This document shows positions 25,024 through 34,532 of a stretch of DNA of 64,000 nt, in pieces. A program made the position numbers and the translations under genes. The DNA lies in the NCBI GenBank assembly GCA_017631795.1, contig JAGBSO010000035.1, positions 1 to 64,000 of the forward strand, given 5' to 3'. The notes beneath the pieces were generated by a model that was not told where the DNA came from, searched no databases, and saw only the letters and a list, made by a program, of their open reading frames with translations. Numbering within the stretch: position 1 is the stretch's first letter; the number at the start of each line of letters is the position of its first letter. Origin of the DNA: Clostridia bacterium (lineage in GTDB: Bacteria > Bacillota > Clostridia > Oscillospirales > Acutalibacteraceae).

Positions 25024-25035
25024 GTTTCATTCTCC

Positions 25036-26307
25036 TCAGAAAATATAATAACTGAAGTTTTCGTTTGCCTGAACAGATACGAGAATATTCTCACCTGCAG
25101 AAATGGGATTCACGATATATCTGAAGAAATCATTTGTGTAAGCTGTTTTTACAGCGCCTGTTGCAACATCTGCAGAAATCATGCAGGGATAACGACCGTC
25201 AACATAACCTCTTACAACAAATGTTTCACCATTGCAGATGAACATATCAACTCTCAAAGCATTTGCCTTGTCATATGAAAGGCTGATTTCCTTGTCTTCA
25301 AGAAGTGAATAAACAATGTTTTTGCTTATGATGTAAAGATAATCACCTGAAACAAGAATTCCGTCTCTCTTCACACCGTCAAATGTTTTTACAGTTTCTG
25401 TCTTTTCGCTGTCTGTATCGTACTTTGCAACGATAACATTTTCATTTTCATCAACTGTGATGTACATGATTGAGTCATCAACATATTTTGCCCAGTTTCC
25501 GAGAACATCAAGTGCAATACGGATGTTATCAACATTGTTACCGCTGCCTCCGCTTCTGAAAAGGTCAACTTTTTCGTCTGCTTCAGCGTACTGTCTGCCT
25601 GAGAAGAACAACTGATGATCTGTTGAACCGTCGATTACAGCATCGTTGAGAAGAGAGTAGTCGCTTCTCTTTGTTCCGTCCATGCCGACTGTTCTGTTAG
25701 CTTCAGAAAGCATTCTTGTGCATGAAGAATCGCTGAATTTGAAAACATAAGGTTCTTCATAAACCTTTTCGTTGCTGTAAAAATCATCTTCTGTAATATC
25801 AACAAGAAGCAGACAGCTTGTGGAATATGCTTTGTCATAATTTTCGCCGTAATTTGTAAGGCGGAAAAATGCGTAAGGATAAAGATCAAAACTGTCTGTT
25901 TTGCCTGTGTACAGACCGTAACCTGAAATCACACCGTCTTTTTCGTAATAGGTAACAGTTGTGCTCACATCCTGTTCACTCATTGTAACAGACACATCAT
26001 ATGTACCTGTTGCTTCAACGGGTGTGAAATTATTGTCTGCAAAAGAGTAGAAATTAACCTCACCGTCAGTTGAAATTGTAAAGTAAATGTTTTCAATATC
26101 AGTACTCAGATAGGGAAGGTCATTCTTTCCGTTTGCTTTTACATACTGCATATAGTCTTCGGATGTTGCGATTGACTCATCGCCTGTGGTTTCTTCTTCA
26201 CCGAAGAATTTGTCACCGCTGAGTATTCCGCTGAAAACGAGAACAGCAAAAACGCATACAACAGCCAGAACAGCAATTATAATCGTAAGTTTCTTTTTAT
26301 TATCCAA
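25036..26307 (-). CDS. Membrane-anchored protein of unknown function, probably beta-propeller
   Basis: 423 residues. A short cytosolic Lys-rich start is followed by one membrane helix (LTIIIAVLAVVCVFAVLVF). A long extracytoplasmic beta-rich domain follows, with repeated short strands such as DGILVSGDYLYIISKNIVY that resemble DUF5050-like propellers. The start codon is TTG 26307: GGAGGTG at 26316-26322 leaves 9 nt to it, and no ATG lies nearby in frame. It is cotranscribed with the aldo/keto reductase. Confidence 0.7.
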   Translation of the reverse strand: MDNKKKLTIIIAVLAVVCVFAVLVFSGILSGDKFFGEEETTGDESIATSEDYMQYVKANGKNDLPYLSTDIENIYFTISTDGEVNFYSFADNNFTPVEATGTYDVSVTMSEQDVSTTVTYYEKDGVISGYGLYTGKTDSFDLYPYAFFRLTNYGENYDKAYSTSCLLLVDITEDDFYSNEKVYEEPYVFKFSDSSCTRMLSEANRTVGMDGTKRSDYSLLNDAVIDGSTDHQLFFSGRQYAEADEKVDLFRSGGSGNNVDNIRIALDVLGNWAKYVDDSIMYITVDENENVIVAKYDTDSEKTETVKTFDGVKRDGILVSGDYLYIISKNIVYSLLEDKEISLSYDKANALRVDMFICNGETFVVRGYVDGRYPCMISADVATGAVKTAYTNDFFRYIVNPISAGENILVSVQANENFSYYIF

Positions 26308-26424
26308 GATAATGCACCTCCATGCAAATATAAAAATATTATATAACTTTTTTTTAACACTGTCAACAAGAGAAAAAGAGAATATGGTGTACTTGCCGTT
26401 ACAGTCCTGTCATATATTTTACTA

Positions 26425-26453
26425 TTGTTTTGTGAGTGTTGATATGTTATGAT
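26425..26453 (+). promoter_or_regulatory. Promoter of the GH25 gene
   Basis: TTGTTT (26425-26430), 17-nt spacer, TATGAT (26448-26453); AAAGGAG and ATG 26484 follow. Confidence 0.5.
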
Positions 26454-26483
26454 TATAATATAACCGACAGAAAGGAGCAAAAA

Positions 26484-27365
26484 ATGAATTTAAGAGACAA
26501 GAAATATATTCCTTATTATATATTGGCGTCAGTTATTATACTGAGTGCAGTTTTTGTTGTCGTGATTATAGATTTTGCTTCAGACCGTTCGGAAAAACCA
26601 CCTGAAGTCATTATTGTTACCGAACCTGAGGAAACAACCCGTTTTGTGAACGGAGATGTACCGTATTATCCCGATATCCCCGCATCTGCATATCTTCATG
26701 AGAATTTTGTTATGGAAGACGGAAGAATAAGATATCTGGATGACACGGTGAGTTATTCCACAGGAATTGATGTTTCTGCTTTTCAGGGTGATATTGACTG
26801 GGATGCAGTTGCAGCAGACGGCATTGATTTTGCCATCATCCGTGCAGGGCTCAGGGGTTACGGTGCAAAAGGCAGTATCCATGAAGATGATAATGTGCGT
26901 AAAAATCTTGCAGAAGCTGCTGATGCAGGTCTTCGGGTCGGTGTGTATTTCTATTCTCAGGCAATCACTGTTGAAGAGGCAATTGAAGAAGCTGAGTTTG
27001 TGCTTGACATAATAAAAGATTATCAGATCGATGCACCTGTTGTTTTTGACTGGGAAAATGAACCCGGTGTGGGAATGAGGACGGATAATCTGCCGGGAAA
27101 TGTACTGACTGACTGTGCAGTTGCATTCTGTGAAAAAATAAAAGACGCAGGCTATATTCCTTGTGTATATTTCAATCTTACGGACGCATATGTCAGATAT
27201 GATCTTGATGAAATAAGTGATTATGTTTTCTGGTATGCTCAGCATGAAGGTGTTGCACCGAAATTCTATTATCAGTACAGCATCTGGCAATACTCTGATT
27301 CGGGCAAAGTTGACGGTATTGACGGATATGTTGATCTTAATATCTGTTTTGACAGTGTAGGCTGA
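26484..27365 (+). CDS. GH25 lysozyme, membrane-anchored
   Basis: 293 residues. One N-terminal helix (YIPYYILASVIILSAVFVVVI) is a signal anchor, followed by an acidic spacer. A GH25 muramidase domain runs from about residue 90: TGIDVSAFQGDIDW with the first catalytic Asp, and VFDWENEPG with the Asp-Trp-Glu pair. FWYAQHEGVAPKFYYQYSIWQY closes the barrel. It hydrolyses peptidoglycan between MurNAc and GlcNAc at the outer face of the membrane. Start ATG 26484 has AAAGGAG; the earlier frame is spacer DNA. Confidence 0.92.
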   Translation: MNLRDKKYIPYYILASVIILSAVFVVVIIDFASDRSEKPPEVIIVTEPEETTRFVNGDVPYYPDIPASAYLHENFVMEDGRIRYLDDTVSYSTGIDVSAFQGDIDWDAVAADGIDFAIIRAGLRGYGAKGSIHEDDNVRKNLAEAADAGLRVGVYFYSQAITVEEAIEEAEFVLDIIKDYQIDAPVVFDWENEPGVGMRTDNLPGNVLTDCAVAFCEKIKDAGYIPCVYFNLTDAYVRYDLDEISDYVFWYAQHEGVAPKFYYQYSIWQYSDSGKVDGIDGYVDLNICFDSVG

Positions 27366-27417
27366 AAAAGAAGCTGTCTCACTAAGTGAAGACCAAAAGA
27401 AATAGCATAAATAATAA

Positions 27418-27455
27418 AGCGGATTGCAGATTGTCTGCAGTCCGCTGTTTTTGTT
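27418..27455. terminator. Bidirectional terminator, GH25 and carboxypeptidase
   Basis: AGCGGATTGCAGA-TTG-TCTGCAGTCCGCT, 13-bp stem with one mismatch, followed by GTTTTTGTTTT. The two flanking genes converge here. Confidence 0.88.
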
Positions 27456-28832
27456 TTATTTGTTTATTTCAGAAAGATCAGCAGATGATGCATAATTCTT
27501 TTCTTTTATATCCCTGAGTCGTTTTCTGGTTTCTTTCTGTTTTTTCTTGTAGTTGTTGTAGATCATGAACATGTATACCAGCACACCGATTATCACAACA
27601 GTTGCAATAATTAAAAATACAGGGGAGAGGAAAACGGTCTTTACAATATGCCCTGCAAACATGATACCGCTTCTGCTGACACTGTCACCTGCAACGAGGT
27701 TTACGTCGGCAATAACGCTGTCTGCATATTTGATCTTGACGTTTCCGAGCACCTGACCTTTTTCAACGGGTGCCATAACATCCTGCTCGGTTTCATAAAT
27801 GAATTCAAGACTTGATTCATCAACGGAGCTCAGAAGAAGCGCCTGAATCTGTTTTTCAGGCACAAGACGGACATGGTCAGCATCTGCTGACAAAGCAACG
27901 GGAATTGTTGTCATGACATCAGTCGGTTCAGCAACTGTTGTCATCTTAAGGTTTGAAAATGCCCATCTGAGCATACGTCTTGCTTCGTAAAGTGCAGTGT
28001 TGTCAGGATAACCGCAGCCGTCAATACATTCGCTGGGGCAGCCGAGAATAATTCCGATGTATGAATAAGCATCTTTTGTGCCTACCACACTTGCACATCG
28101 TTTTGCTTCATCAGTCATTCCGCATTTGAAACCTTTCGCGTATTGGTAATAATATCTTGAACCGTTTTCAATCATGTCAAACCAGTTGTTCAGCTCTCTG
28201 GGTTCAGACATATTTGTTGCGGGCACTGTGTAATCCACAACAACCGCCATGTCTGCAAGAACGGAATGTTCAATTGCTCTTTTTGTAAGCAGATACATAT
28301 CGTACGCTGTTGTATATTCGCCTTCTTCGTCAAGACCGTGTGCGTTTGTGAAATTTGTGTTGTTGCATCCGAGTTCTTTTGCGGTGTCGTTCATCATCTT
28401 CACAAAATTTTCAATTGAACCGCCGATATATTCTGCAAGAACATTTGCCGCATCGTTTGCATTTTTCATCATCATGCAGTAAAGAAGGTTTCTTACACTC
28501 ATCTGTTCACCTGTTTTAAGGTCAACCGAAGAACTGTACAGTCCTTCAAGAGGAGCTATCGCAGATTCGCTGACTGTTACCATTGCATCAAGGTCATCGC
28601 AGTTTTCAACAACAACAAGCGCAGTTGCTGTTTTTACAAGTGATGCACATTTCATCTGCTTGTCTGCATTCTGAGAAAAAACAGTTGCACCCGTGTCAAT
28701 ATTGACGAGAAGATAAGCTTCTGAACGCATATCTTCCAGATTCATGTTGTAGTATTCGGCAGAAACCGACAGTGAAAAAGCCGGAAGCAGAGCCATTATT
28801 AAAATTAATATAAAAATTATTGATTTTTTCAT
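27456..28832 (-). CDS. D-alanyl-D-alanine carboxypeptidase family protein with altered motifs
   Basis: A 458-residue PBP5/DacF-type peptidase S11 protein with signal peptide (MKKSIIFILILIMALLPAF), catalytic SxxK as ASLVKTATAL, and a C-terminal membrane helix (VVIIGVLVYMFMIYNNYKKK). It should trim peptidoglycan stem peptides. The other two catalytic motifs deviate: the SxN position reads NAN (KNANDAANVLAEY) and the KTG position reads KCG (GFKCGMTDEA). It may have reduced or altered activity. ATG 28832 is chosen over 28847 because it gives a standard signal peptide. Confidence 0.85.
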   Translation of the reverse strand: MKKSIIFILILIMALLPAFSLSVSAEYYNMNLEDMRSEAYLLVNIDTGATVFSQNADKQMKCASLVKTATALVVVENCDDLDAMVTVSESAIAPLEGLYSSSVDLKTGEQMSVRNLLYCMMMKNANDAANVLAEYIGGSIENFVKMMNDTAKELGCNNTNFTNAHGLDEEGEYTTAYDMYLLTKRAIEHSVLADMAVVVDYTVPATNMSEPRELNNWFDMIENGSRYYYQYAKGFKCGMTDEAKRCASVVGTKDAYSYIGIILGCPSECIDGCGYPDNTALYEARRMLRWAFSNLKMTTVAEPTDVMTTIPVALSADADHVRLVPEKQIQALLLSSVDESSLEFIYETEQDVMAPVEKGQVLGNVKIKYADSVIADVNLVAGDSVSRSGIMFAGHIVKTVFLSPVFLIIATVVIIGVLVYMFMIYNNYKKKQKETRKRLRDIKEKNYASSADLSEINK

Positions 28833-28922
28833 AGACACACCCACCATATTAGTGTATAATAATTATACAATTAAAAAAATAAAATGTAAATATGAAAATA
28901 TAAATTTTACGGAGGGAAAATC

Positions 28923-29612
28923 ATGGTATATATAACCGGTGACATACACGGCGATTTATCCCGTCTTTCAGCAGACAAGCTGAAGTTTATGAAAATCCAT
29001 GATACACTCATAATCTGCGGTGATTTCGGTTTTATCTGGGATGATTCCAAAAATGAAGATAAAATTTTAAGAAATCTGGGCAAACGCAAATATAACATCT
29101 GCTTTGTTGACGGAACACATGAAAATTTCAAAATTCTCAATAAATTCCCTGCCGAGGACTGGAACGGAGGCAAAGCCCGTAACATCTGCGGAAATCTTTA
29201 TCATCTTATGAGAGGTCAGATTTACACAATCGAGGGAATGAAAGTTTTCACTATGGGCGGTGGTGAATCTCCCGAAGCTGAACTGCGTTTTCTTGATGAT
29301 GAATCCGAGCGTCTTGAAATCCCCACAAAAGAAGAACTGCTCTCAGCGGTAAATCGCCTTGAGCAGGTCAATTATGATCTTGATCTGATCATCACCCATG
29401 AGCCACCCTCAAAAACAAGAGAATTTCTGCTCATGCAGAAGAATGAACAGTTTTCTGTTTCTGCTCTCAATGCCTTTTTCGATGAACTTGCCGTTCAGTG
29501 CAAGTACAAGAAATGGTATTTCGGCAGTATGCACACCGATAAATATATTTCAGGCAATCAGGTTGCTGTTTTCAGAAATATACTCAATGCAAAAACAGGT
29601 TTAAAAATATAA
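28923..29612 (+). CDS. Metallophosphoesterase
   Basis: A 229-residue calcineurin-like phosphoesterase. Metal-binding motifs appear in order: GDIHGD, ICGDFGFIWD, VDGTHEN (the usual GNHE has T for N), IITHEPP and FGSMHTD. A substrate (RNA ends, cyclic nucleotide, or phosphoprotein) cannot be named. GGAGGG precedes ATG. The 3' end overlaps the convergent alcohol dehydrogenase by 12 nt with no terminator between. Confidence 0.88.
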   Translation: MVYITGDIHGDLSRLSADKLKFMKIHDTLIICGDFGFIWDDSKNEDKILRNLGKRKYNICFVDGTHENFKILNKFPAEDWNGGKARNICGNLYHLMRGQIYTIEGMKVFTMGGGESPEAELRFLDDESERLEIPTKEELLSAVNRLEQVNYDLDLIITHEPPSKTREFLLMQKNEQFSVSALNAFFDELAVQCKYKKWYFGSMHTDKYISGNQVAVFRNILNAKTGLKI

Positions 29613-30710
29613 TTTTTTCAGAAGATTCACAGCTGTATCCGAGGTGAAATTGCCCGGGGTACGGCTGAAATTTTTTACGGGGTCAGTCCATCTGTTTTCA
29701 TATTTTGCCATCTGCTCAGGTGTTATCTTTATATTGATGTCGGAAAGTGTCTCAATCAGATTGCAGAGTGCATCACAATCCATGCTCATGATATCAAAAA
29801 GTTTCTGCGCCTTGCATGTCATATTTTCTGCAGAAATTCGGATGAATTCGGGGATGAATGCAGCACATGCTCTGCCGTGAGCAATGCCGAAATCTTCTGT
29901 CAGAATATATCCCATTGTGTGGGGGAAACATGTACCTGTTATGTTAAGGCAGAGTCCCGCAAAGATAGATGCGTTATAAAGCTCTTCACGAAGTGCTTCG
30001 TCAGGTAATGATTTGTTGTTGTAAAAGTGAAGAAGTCCTGTCCTGAGCATGCTGAAAGCTTTTTCTGCATACACATCGCTGATGTCATTTGCCGTTGATG
30101 AAAAGTATGCTTCGACAGCATGAGCAAAGGCATCGAGAGCTGTTGAAACTGTAACTGAATAGGGCATTGTCTTTGTATAGCAGTAGTCACAGAAAGAAAC
30201 AACAGAATAACAATCGTGACCTGAAATGCTCTTTTTGAGACCGACGCTGCTGTCTGTGAGCACAGCAACACCTGTAACTTCACTGCCTGTGCCTGAAGTT
30301 GTGCCCACAAGCACCACGGGAAGCGGTTTGTTGTCGTATTTTCTCAGATATATGTCAGCGGGAGTCAATTCGGGATTTGCTGCATAAATTGCAATTGCTT
30401 TGGAAGCATCAAGAGGTGATCCTCCGCCGATTCCCAGAATAAAATCAGCATTGTTTTCTCTTGCCGTGCAACCTGCTGCGTGGCAGTCTGCGGTCTGCGG
30501 ATTTTCTGTTATTCCGTCAAAAATACAGTAGCTTACCGAACATTTTTCAAGCGCTTCGATTGCATCATTCAATGCACCGCATTTTTTTGCAGAGTTTCCG
30601 CCTGTTACAATCAGACATTTTTTGCCCATATCTGCAAGTATTTTATAATTTTCTTTCAGACAATCTTTTCCGCTGATAATCCGCACCGGCATATAGGAAT
30701 TTAAATTCAT
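29601..30710 (-). CDS. Iron-containing alcohol dehydrogenase
   Basis: A 369-residue group III metal-dependent alcohol dehydrogenase. The NAD-binding GGGSPLDASKAIA and the TTSGTGSEVTGVAVL block are typical. Metal ligands are within DAFAHAVEAYFS and the FPHTMGYILTEDFGIAHGRACA region. It likely reduces short aldehydes during fermentation. It shares a minus-strand transcript with the upstream 31226 gene, 12 nt away. AAGGTGG precedes the ATG. Confidence 0.92.
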   Translation of the reverse strand: MNLNSYMPVRIISGKDCLKENYKILADMGKKCLIVTGGNSAKKCGALNDAIEALEKCSVSYCIFDGITENPQTADCHAAGCTARENNADFILGIGGGSPLDASKAIAIYAANPELTPADIYLRKYDNKPLPVVLVGTTSGTGSEVTGVAVLTDSSVGLKKSISGHDCYSVVSFCDYCYTKTMPYSVTVSTALDAFAHAVEAYFSSTANDISDVYAEKAFSMLRTGLLHFYNNKSLPDEALREELYNASIFAGLCLNITGTCFPHTMGYILTEDFGIAHGRACAAFIPEFIRISAENMTCKAQKLFDIMSMDCDALCNLIETLSDINIKITPEQMAKYENRWTDPVKNFSRTPGNFTSDTAVNLLKKLYF

Positions 30711-30722
30711 ACAATAACCACC

Positions 30723-31226
30723 TTACCAATATCCTTCTTCTGCACCATCATAAAACCCTTCGTCATATCCATCTTCATAACCTTCATCGTAGCCTTCTTT
30801 ATAGCCTGATTTATAATCGGCTGATTCTCCTTTTTTGAATCCGGCATCATAACCGCTGTTATAGCCACGGTCATATATCTTTTTATTGGATTCGGCCTTT
30901 CCGATGCTGTAACCTTCTTCATAACCGGAATTGAAAACATCTAGTATTTTATCGTTCACACCGTCTTCAAAACCGGATGAAAATGCTTCATAATAGGTCT
31001 TTTTTGCAGCTCTGCTTTCAGCTTCATTCTGAGCGACTGACTCTATTTCATCAATGCACTCTTCAATTATCAGATCCAATGCTTCACTTTTTATTTCAGC
31101 ATAGGCTGAACTGTATGCGGCCTTTTCTCTTGAACCGGCAGCAAAATAATCAATTACAAAATACCCTGCAAAAAAACTTACTATCACAGCAATTGTCACA
31201 ATTGAATATACCCGTTTTTTATCCAT
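30723..31226 (-). CDS. Membrane-anchored protein with Gly-Tyr-rich GX3 repeats
   Basis: A 167-residue protein with one N-terminal membrane helix (SIVTIAVIVSFFAGYFVIDYF) and a helical acidic middle. The C-terminal half (about residues 85-167) is built of 4-residue steps: GYNSGYDAGFKKGE, then GYKEGYDEGYEDGYDEG. This pattern recalls the deca-GX3 repeat of Yae1-like proteins, which packs helices through Gly. No family function transfers safely. It lies 12 nt upstream of the alcohol dehydrogenase on the same strand. Confidence 0.7.
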   Translation of the reverse strand: MDKKRVYSIVTIAVIVSFFAGYFVIDYFAAGSREKAAYSSAYAEIKSEALDLIIEECIDEIESVAQNEAESRAAKKTYYEAFSSGFEDGVNDKILDVFNSGYEEGYSIGKAESNKKIYDRGYNSGYDAGFKKGESADYKSGYKEGYDEGYEDGYDEGFYDGAEEGYW

Positions 31227-31244
31227 TGTTACACCTTAACAGAA

Positions 31245-31268
31245 GAAGACCGAAAATATCCGGTCTTC
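31245..31268 (-). terminator. Hairpin after serA
   Basis: GAAGACCG and CGGTCTTC form an 8-bp stem. The following T-run on the minus strand is short (TTCTGTT), so termination may be weak. Confidence 0.55.
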
Positions 31269-31287
31269 CTTAAATAAAAACTATTTA

Positions 31288-32421
31288 TCAGCCGATAGCT
31301 CTTACAGCAACTACGCCGTCAACAGCCTTAACAGCTTCAACAGCATCGTCGTTTGCACCGTCAATGATAACGTAGCCGACATCTTTTCTGACTGCTGAAA
31401 CAGCATCGTCACTGCCTGCTGCTGCGATAACAGCTGCGCTTACGTCACCCTTAGTGATAACTGTGATTCTCTTGCCGCCTGTCATATCCTTTGAAATACA
31501 GGGGAGATTTACAGAGTTTACAACGTTACCCTTTTCAAGGTATTCTGCAATCTGATTAACTGCCATAACTGCACAGTTTTCTTCTGATTCGGGAGTTGAA
31601 GCACCGAGGTGAGGCATAGCGATAACACCGTCAAGGCAAAGCTGCTCGTCTGTGGGGAAGTCTGTTGCATAAGCTGCACACTTGCCGCTCTTGATTGCTT
31701 CTACGATTGCTTCGTTGTCAACAAGACCGCCACGAGCGAAGTTGAGCACTCTTACGCCGTCTTTTGCCTTAGCAAGAGTTTCCTTGCCGACAATGTTCTT
31801 TGTTGAATCTGTAAGGGGAGCATGAACAGAGATGTAATCGCTGTTTGCGAAGATATCATCGAGGTTTGCAGTAACTGTAACTGCTGTGTCAAGCATTGCA
31901 GCGCCCTTGTCTGAAAGGTAGGGGTCATAACCGATAACATTCATGCCGAGAGCAACAGCTGCGTTGCAGACTTTAATGCCGATAGCACCAAGACCGATAA
32001 CACCGAGTGTCTTGCCCATGATTTCGGGACCTGCAAAGTTTGACTTGCCTTTTTCGATCTTCTTGCTGATTTCATCTTCACCCTTGAGAGTTCTGCACCA
32101 GTCAATTGAAGGAACAACTCTTCTTGAAGCAAGGAGAAGACCGCAGATAACAAGCTCTTTAACTGCGTTTGCGTTTGCACCGGGTGTGTTGAAAACACAG
32201 ATGCCTTTTTCTGTGCAAACATCAACGGGGATGTTGTTGTAACCTGCACCTGCTCTTGCGATAGCAAGAACAGAAGCGGGGATTTCCATTTCGTGCATTG
32301 AAGCACTGCGTACGATTACAGCGTCGGGAGCTGTGAAATCATCAGCGCAAGCATATTTAGCTGCATCAAAATTTGAAAGTCCTGATGCTGAGATTTTATT
32401 GAGAGTAAGAATGTTAAACAT
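31288..32421 (-). CDS. serA: D-3-phosphoglycerate dehydrogenase
   Basis: 377 residues. It catalyses the first step of serine synthesis. The NAD-binding GVIGLGAIGIKV is at about 145. Catalytic Arg is in LNFARGGLVDN and His in MPHLGASTPE. A short ACT-like domain ends the protein (VSAVRKDVGYVIID). This type is shorter than the E. coli form. AAGGTGG precedes ATG 32421, 15 nt after serC, so serC-serA is an operon. serB is not in the window. Confidence 0.95.
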   Translation of the reverse strand: MFNILTLNKISASGLSNFDAAKYACADDFTAPDAVIVRSASMHEMEIPASVLAIARAGAGYNNIPVDVCTEKGICVFNTPGANANAVKELVICGLLLASRRVVPSIDWCRTLKGEDEISKKIEKGKSNFAGPEIMGKTLGVIGLGAIGIKVCNAAVALGMNVIGYDPYLSDKGAAMLDTAVTVTANLDDIFANSDYISVHAPLTDSTKNIVGKETLAKAKDGVRVLNFARGGLVDNEAIVEAIKSGKCAAYATDFPTDEQLCLDGVIAMPHLGASTPESEENCAVMAVNQIAEYLEKGNVVNSVNLPCISKDMTGGKRITVITKGDVSAAVIAAAGSDDAVSAVRKDVGYVIIDGANDDAVEAVKAVDGVVAVRAIG

Positions 32422-32436
32422 TATAATTCCACCTTA

Positions 32437-33519
32437 TTATGAGTTTGCTTTTTCGAATTCAGCCATGAATTCTACAAGTTTTTCAACACCTTCAACGGGC
32501 ATTGCATTGTAGATAGAAGCTCTCATACCGCCGACTGAACGATGACCCTTGAGGTTTACGAAGCCTTTTTCTGTAGCTTCCTTGATGAACTTTGCATTGA
32601 GATCTTCACTGTCTGTAACGAAGGGAACGTTCATAAGTGAACGGTCTTCGGGAACAACTGTGCCCTTGAACATCTTTGAGTTGTCAAGGAAGTCGTAAAG
32701 AATCTTAGCCTTCTTTTCGTTTCTTGCCTTCATCGCTTCAAGACCACCGAGATCTCTGATCCATTCAAGAACAAGCTTTGTGATATAGATGTTCCAGCAG
32801 GGAGGTGTGTTGTAAAGAGAATCATTGTCTGCCATAACCTGATAGTTAAGCATTGTGGGAGTGATGTCTCTTGCCTTGCCGAGCATATCTTCACGGATGA
32901 TGCAGATTGTAACACCTGCGGGAGCAACGTTCTTCTGAGCACCGCCGTAAACAACAGCAAACTTGCTGATATCAAGAGGCTCTGAAAGGATGCATGATGA
33001 AACGTCTGCGATAAGGGGAATGTCACCTGTATCGGGAAGTTCATGGAAGATTGTTCCGTAGATTGTGTTGTTCATGCAGATGTAAACATAGTCAGCTTCG
33101 GGGTCGAAGTCTGCGTTTGTTGTCTTGGGAATGTATGAGAATGTCTTATCTGCTGAAGAAGCAACTGCTCTTGCTTCGCCGTACTTTGCAGCTTCCTGAT
33201 AAGCTTTCTTTGCCCACTGACCTGTGATGATGTAGTCAGCCTTGCCTGAACCGTTCATGAAGTTGAGGGGGATAGCTGCAAACTGAGTTGAAGCACCGCC
33301 CTGAAGGAAAAGAACTTTGTAATTTTCAGGGATGTTGTAAAGTTCTCTGAAAAGCTTTTCTGTGTCTTTGATGATTGCATCAAAAACTTTTGAGCGGTGG
33401 CTCATTTCCATTACGGACTGACCGCTGCCCTGATAGTCAAGCATTTCTTCTGCTGCTTTTTTAAGTACTTCCTCGGGAAGCATTGAGGGACCTGCTGAAA
33501 AATTAAATACTCTTGCCAT
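32437..33519 (-). CDS. serC: Phosphoserine aminotransferase
   Basis: A 360-residue PLP enzyme converting 3-phosphohydroxypyruvate and glutamate to phosphoserine. The N-terminus VFNFSAGPSMLPEEVL is the family hallmark. PLP Lys is in YGGAQKNVAPAG, with SCILSEPLD before it. The C-terminus has GHRSVGGMRASIYNAMP. ATG 33519 is selected because GGAGGTC lies upstream; the open frame to 33615 is AT-rich promoter DNA. Confidence 0.97.
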   Translation of the reverse strand: MARVFNFSAGPSMLPEEVLKKAAEEMLDYQGSGQSVMEMSHRSKVFDAIIKDTEKLFRELYNIPENYKVLFLQGGASTQFAAIPLNFMNGSGKADYIITGQWAKKAYQEAAKYGEARAVASSADKTFSYIPKTTNADFDPEADYVYICMNNTIYGTIFHELPDTGDIPLIADVSSCILSEPLDISKFAVVYGGAQKNVAPAGVTICIIREDMLGKARDITPTMLNYQVMADNDSLYNTPPCWNIYITKLVLEWIRDLGGLEAMKARNEKKAKILYDFLDNSKMFKGTVVPEDRSLMNVPFVTDSEDLNAKFIKEATEKGFVNLKGHRSVGGMRASIYNAMPVEGVEKLVEFMAEFEKANS

Positions 33520-33655
33520 AATAATGACCTCCAAACAAATATAATAATACATTATATAAAAAATTATTGTTATAATTTTAACACATTGAAAATAAAAAAT
33601 CAACGAGACATACACACAAAAAAAATTTGAATTTTTATATAATATGTATAATTTA

Positions 33656-33684
33656 TTGCAAAATTGTACATGAACTGTTACAAT
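33656..33684 (+). promoter_or_regulatory. Promoter of the phosphatase-fold gene
   Basis: TTGCAA (33656-33661), 17-nt spacer, TACAAT (33679-33684). Confidence 0.65.
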
Positions 33685-33716
33685 ATAAATACTTTCAGAA
33701 AAAAGAGGTATGCAAA

Positions 33717-34529
33717 ATGGCAGAATTTTTCAATACAATATGTCTGACATCGGTAACATCAACAGTGTGTGAACTTTTCGGAATTGATTCTTCAGATGCA
33801 GTTGAAAAACCGAATAAGCTGATAACAGAAAAAGCAGATGCAGTTCTTGGTGAAAAGAAAATCGACAGGGCAGTTCTTTATAATCCCGATGCTGTGGCTC
33901 TGTATCTTTATCAGAAATACACAGAAAAGTTTTCAAAGGCAGCGGCAGTTTCAGACCTTGCAATTCCCATGCTGTCTGTTATGCCCAGTGTCACACCCGT
34001 GTGTTTTGCTTCAATGTATACAGGTGTACTGCCCGATGTTCACGGTATAAAAAAATATGAAAAACCTGTGCTTAAAACAGACACTCTCTTTGATTATTTT
34101 ATTAAAGCAGGAAAAAAGTGTGCAATCGTTTCAACATCAGGTGACAGCATTTCAATGATTTTCCTTGAACGTGAAATGGATTATTTTATTTATGACGATA
34201 TTGAAGACGTAAATAAAAAGGCACTTGAGCTGATTGATGAAGATGTTTACGACCTGATTGTTGTCTATAACGGTAATTATGACGGTACAATGCATAAATT
34301 CGGTCCAGAATCAGCGGAATCAATGGCGGCACTTGAACACAATATTAATTTCTATTCCGTTCTTGCGGAAAATATAAATAAAAAGTGGACACAGCATAAT
34401 GTTCTTTACGGTTTTATGCCTGACCACGGATGCCATGAAATCGACGGCGGATGCGGTTCACACGGTCTTGATATGGAAGAAGATATGAACATTATCCACT
34501 TCTATAAAATCAAAAAAGCAGAAATCTGA
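33717..34529 (+). CDS. Alkaline phosphatase superfamily protein (phosphodiesterase-like)
   Basis: 270 residues with the fold features of type I phosphodiesterases/alkaline phosphatases. The nucleophile area is MLSVMPSVTPVCFASMYTG, where Thr follows the Ser-Val and STxG-type turns are preserved. Metal-binding appears in YNGNYDGTMHKFGPE and FMPDHGCHEI. The region is shorter than the family mean. No signal peptide is present, so it acts inside the cell. Start ATG 33717 replaces the longer frame (33627), which is promoter DNA. Confidence 0.72.
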   Translation: MAEFFNTICLTSVTSTVCELFGIDSSDAVEKPNKLITEKADAVLGEKKIDRAVLYNPDAVALYLYQKYTEKFSKAAAVSDLAIPMLSVMPSVTPVCFASMYTGVLPDVHGIKKYEKPVLKTDTLFDYFIKAGKKCAIVSTSGDSISMIFLEREMDYFIYDDIEDVNKKALELIDEDVYDLIVVYNGNYDGTMHKFGPESAESMAALEHNINFYSVLAENINKKWTQHNVLYGFMPDHGCHEIDGGCGSHGLDMEEDMNIIHFYKIKKAEI

Positions 34530-34532
34530 TGC

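Noticed and set aside
26580..27290. Long minus-strand reading frame of 236 codons under the lysozyme gene
   Set aside because: It is the antisense shadow of GH25, with Cys/Ile/His-rich unnatural composition and no ribosome site.
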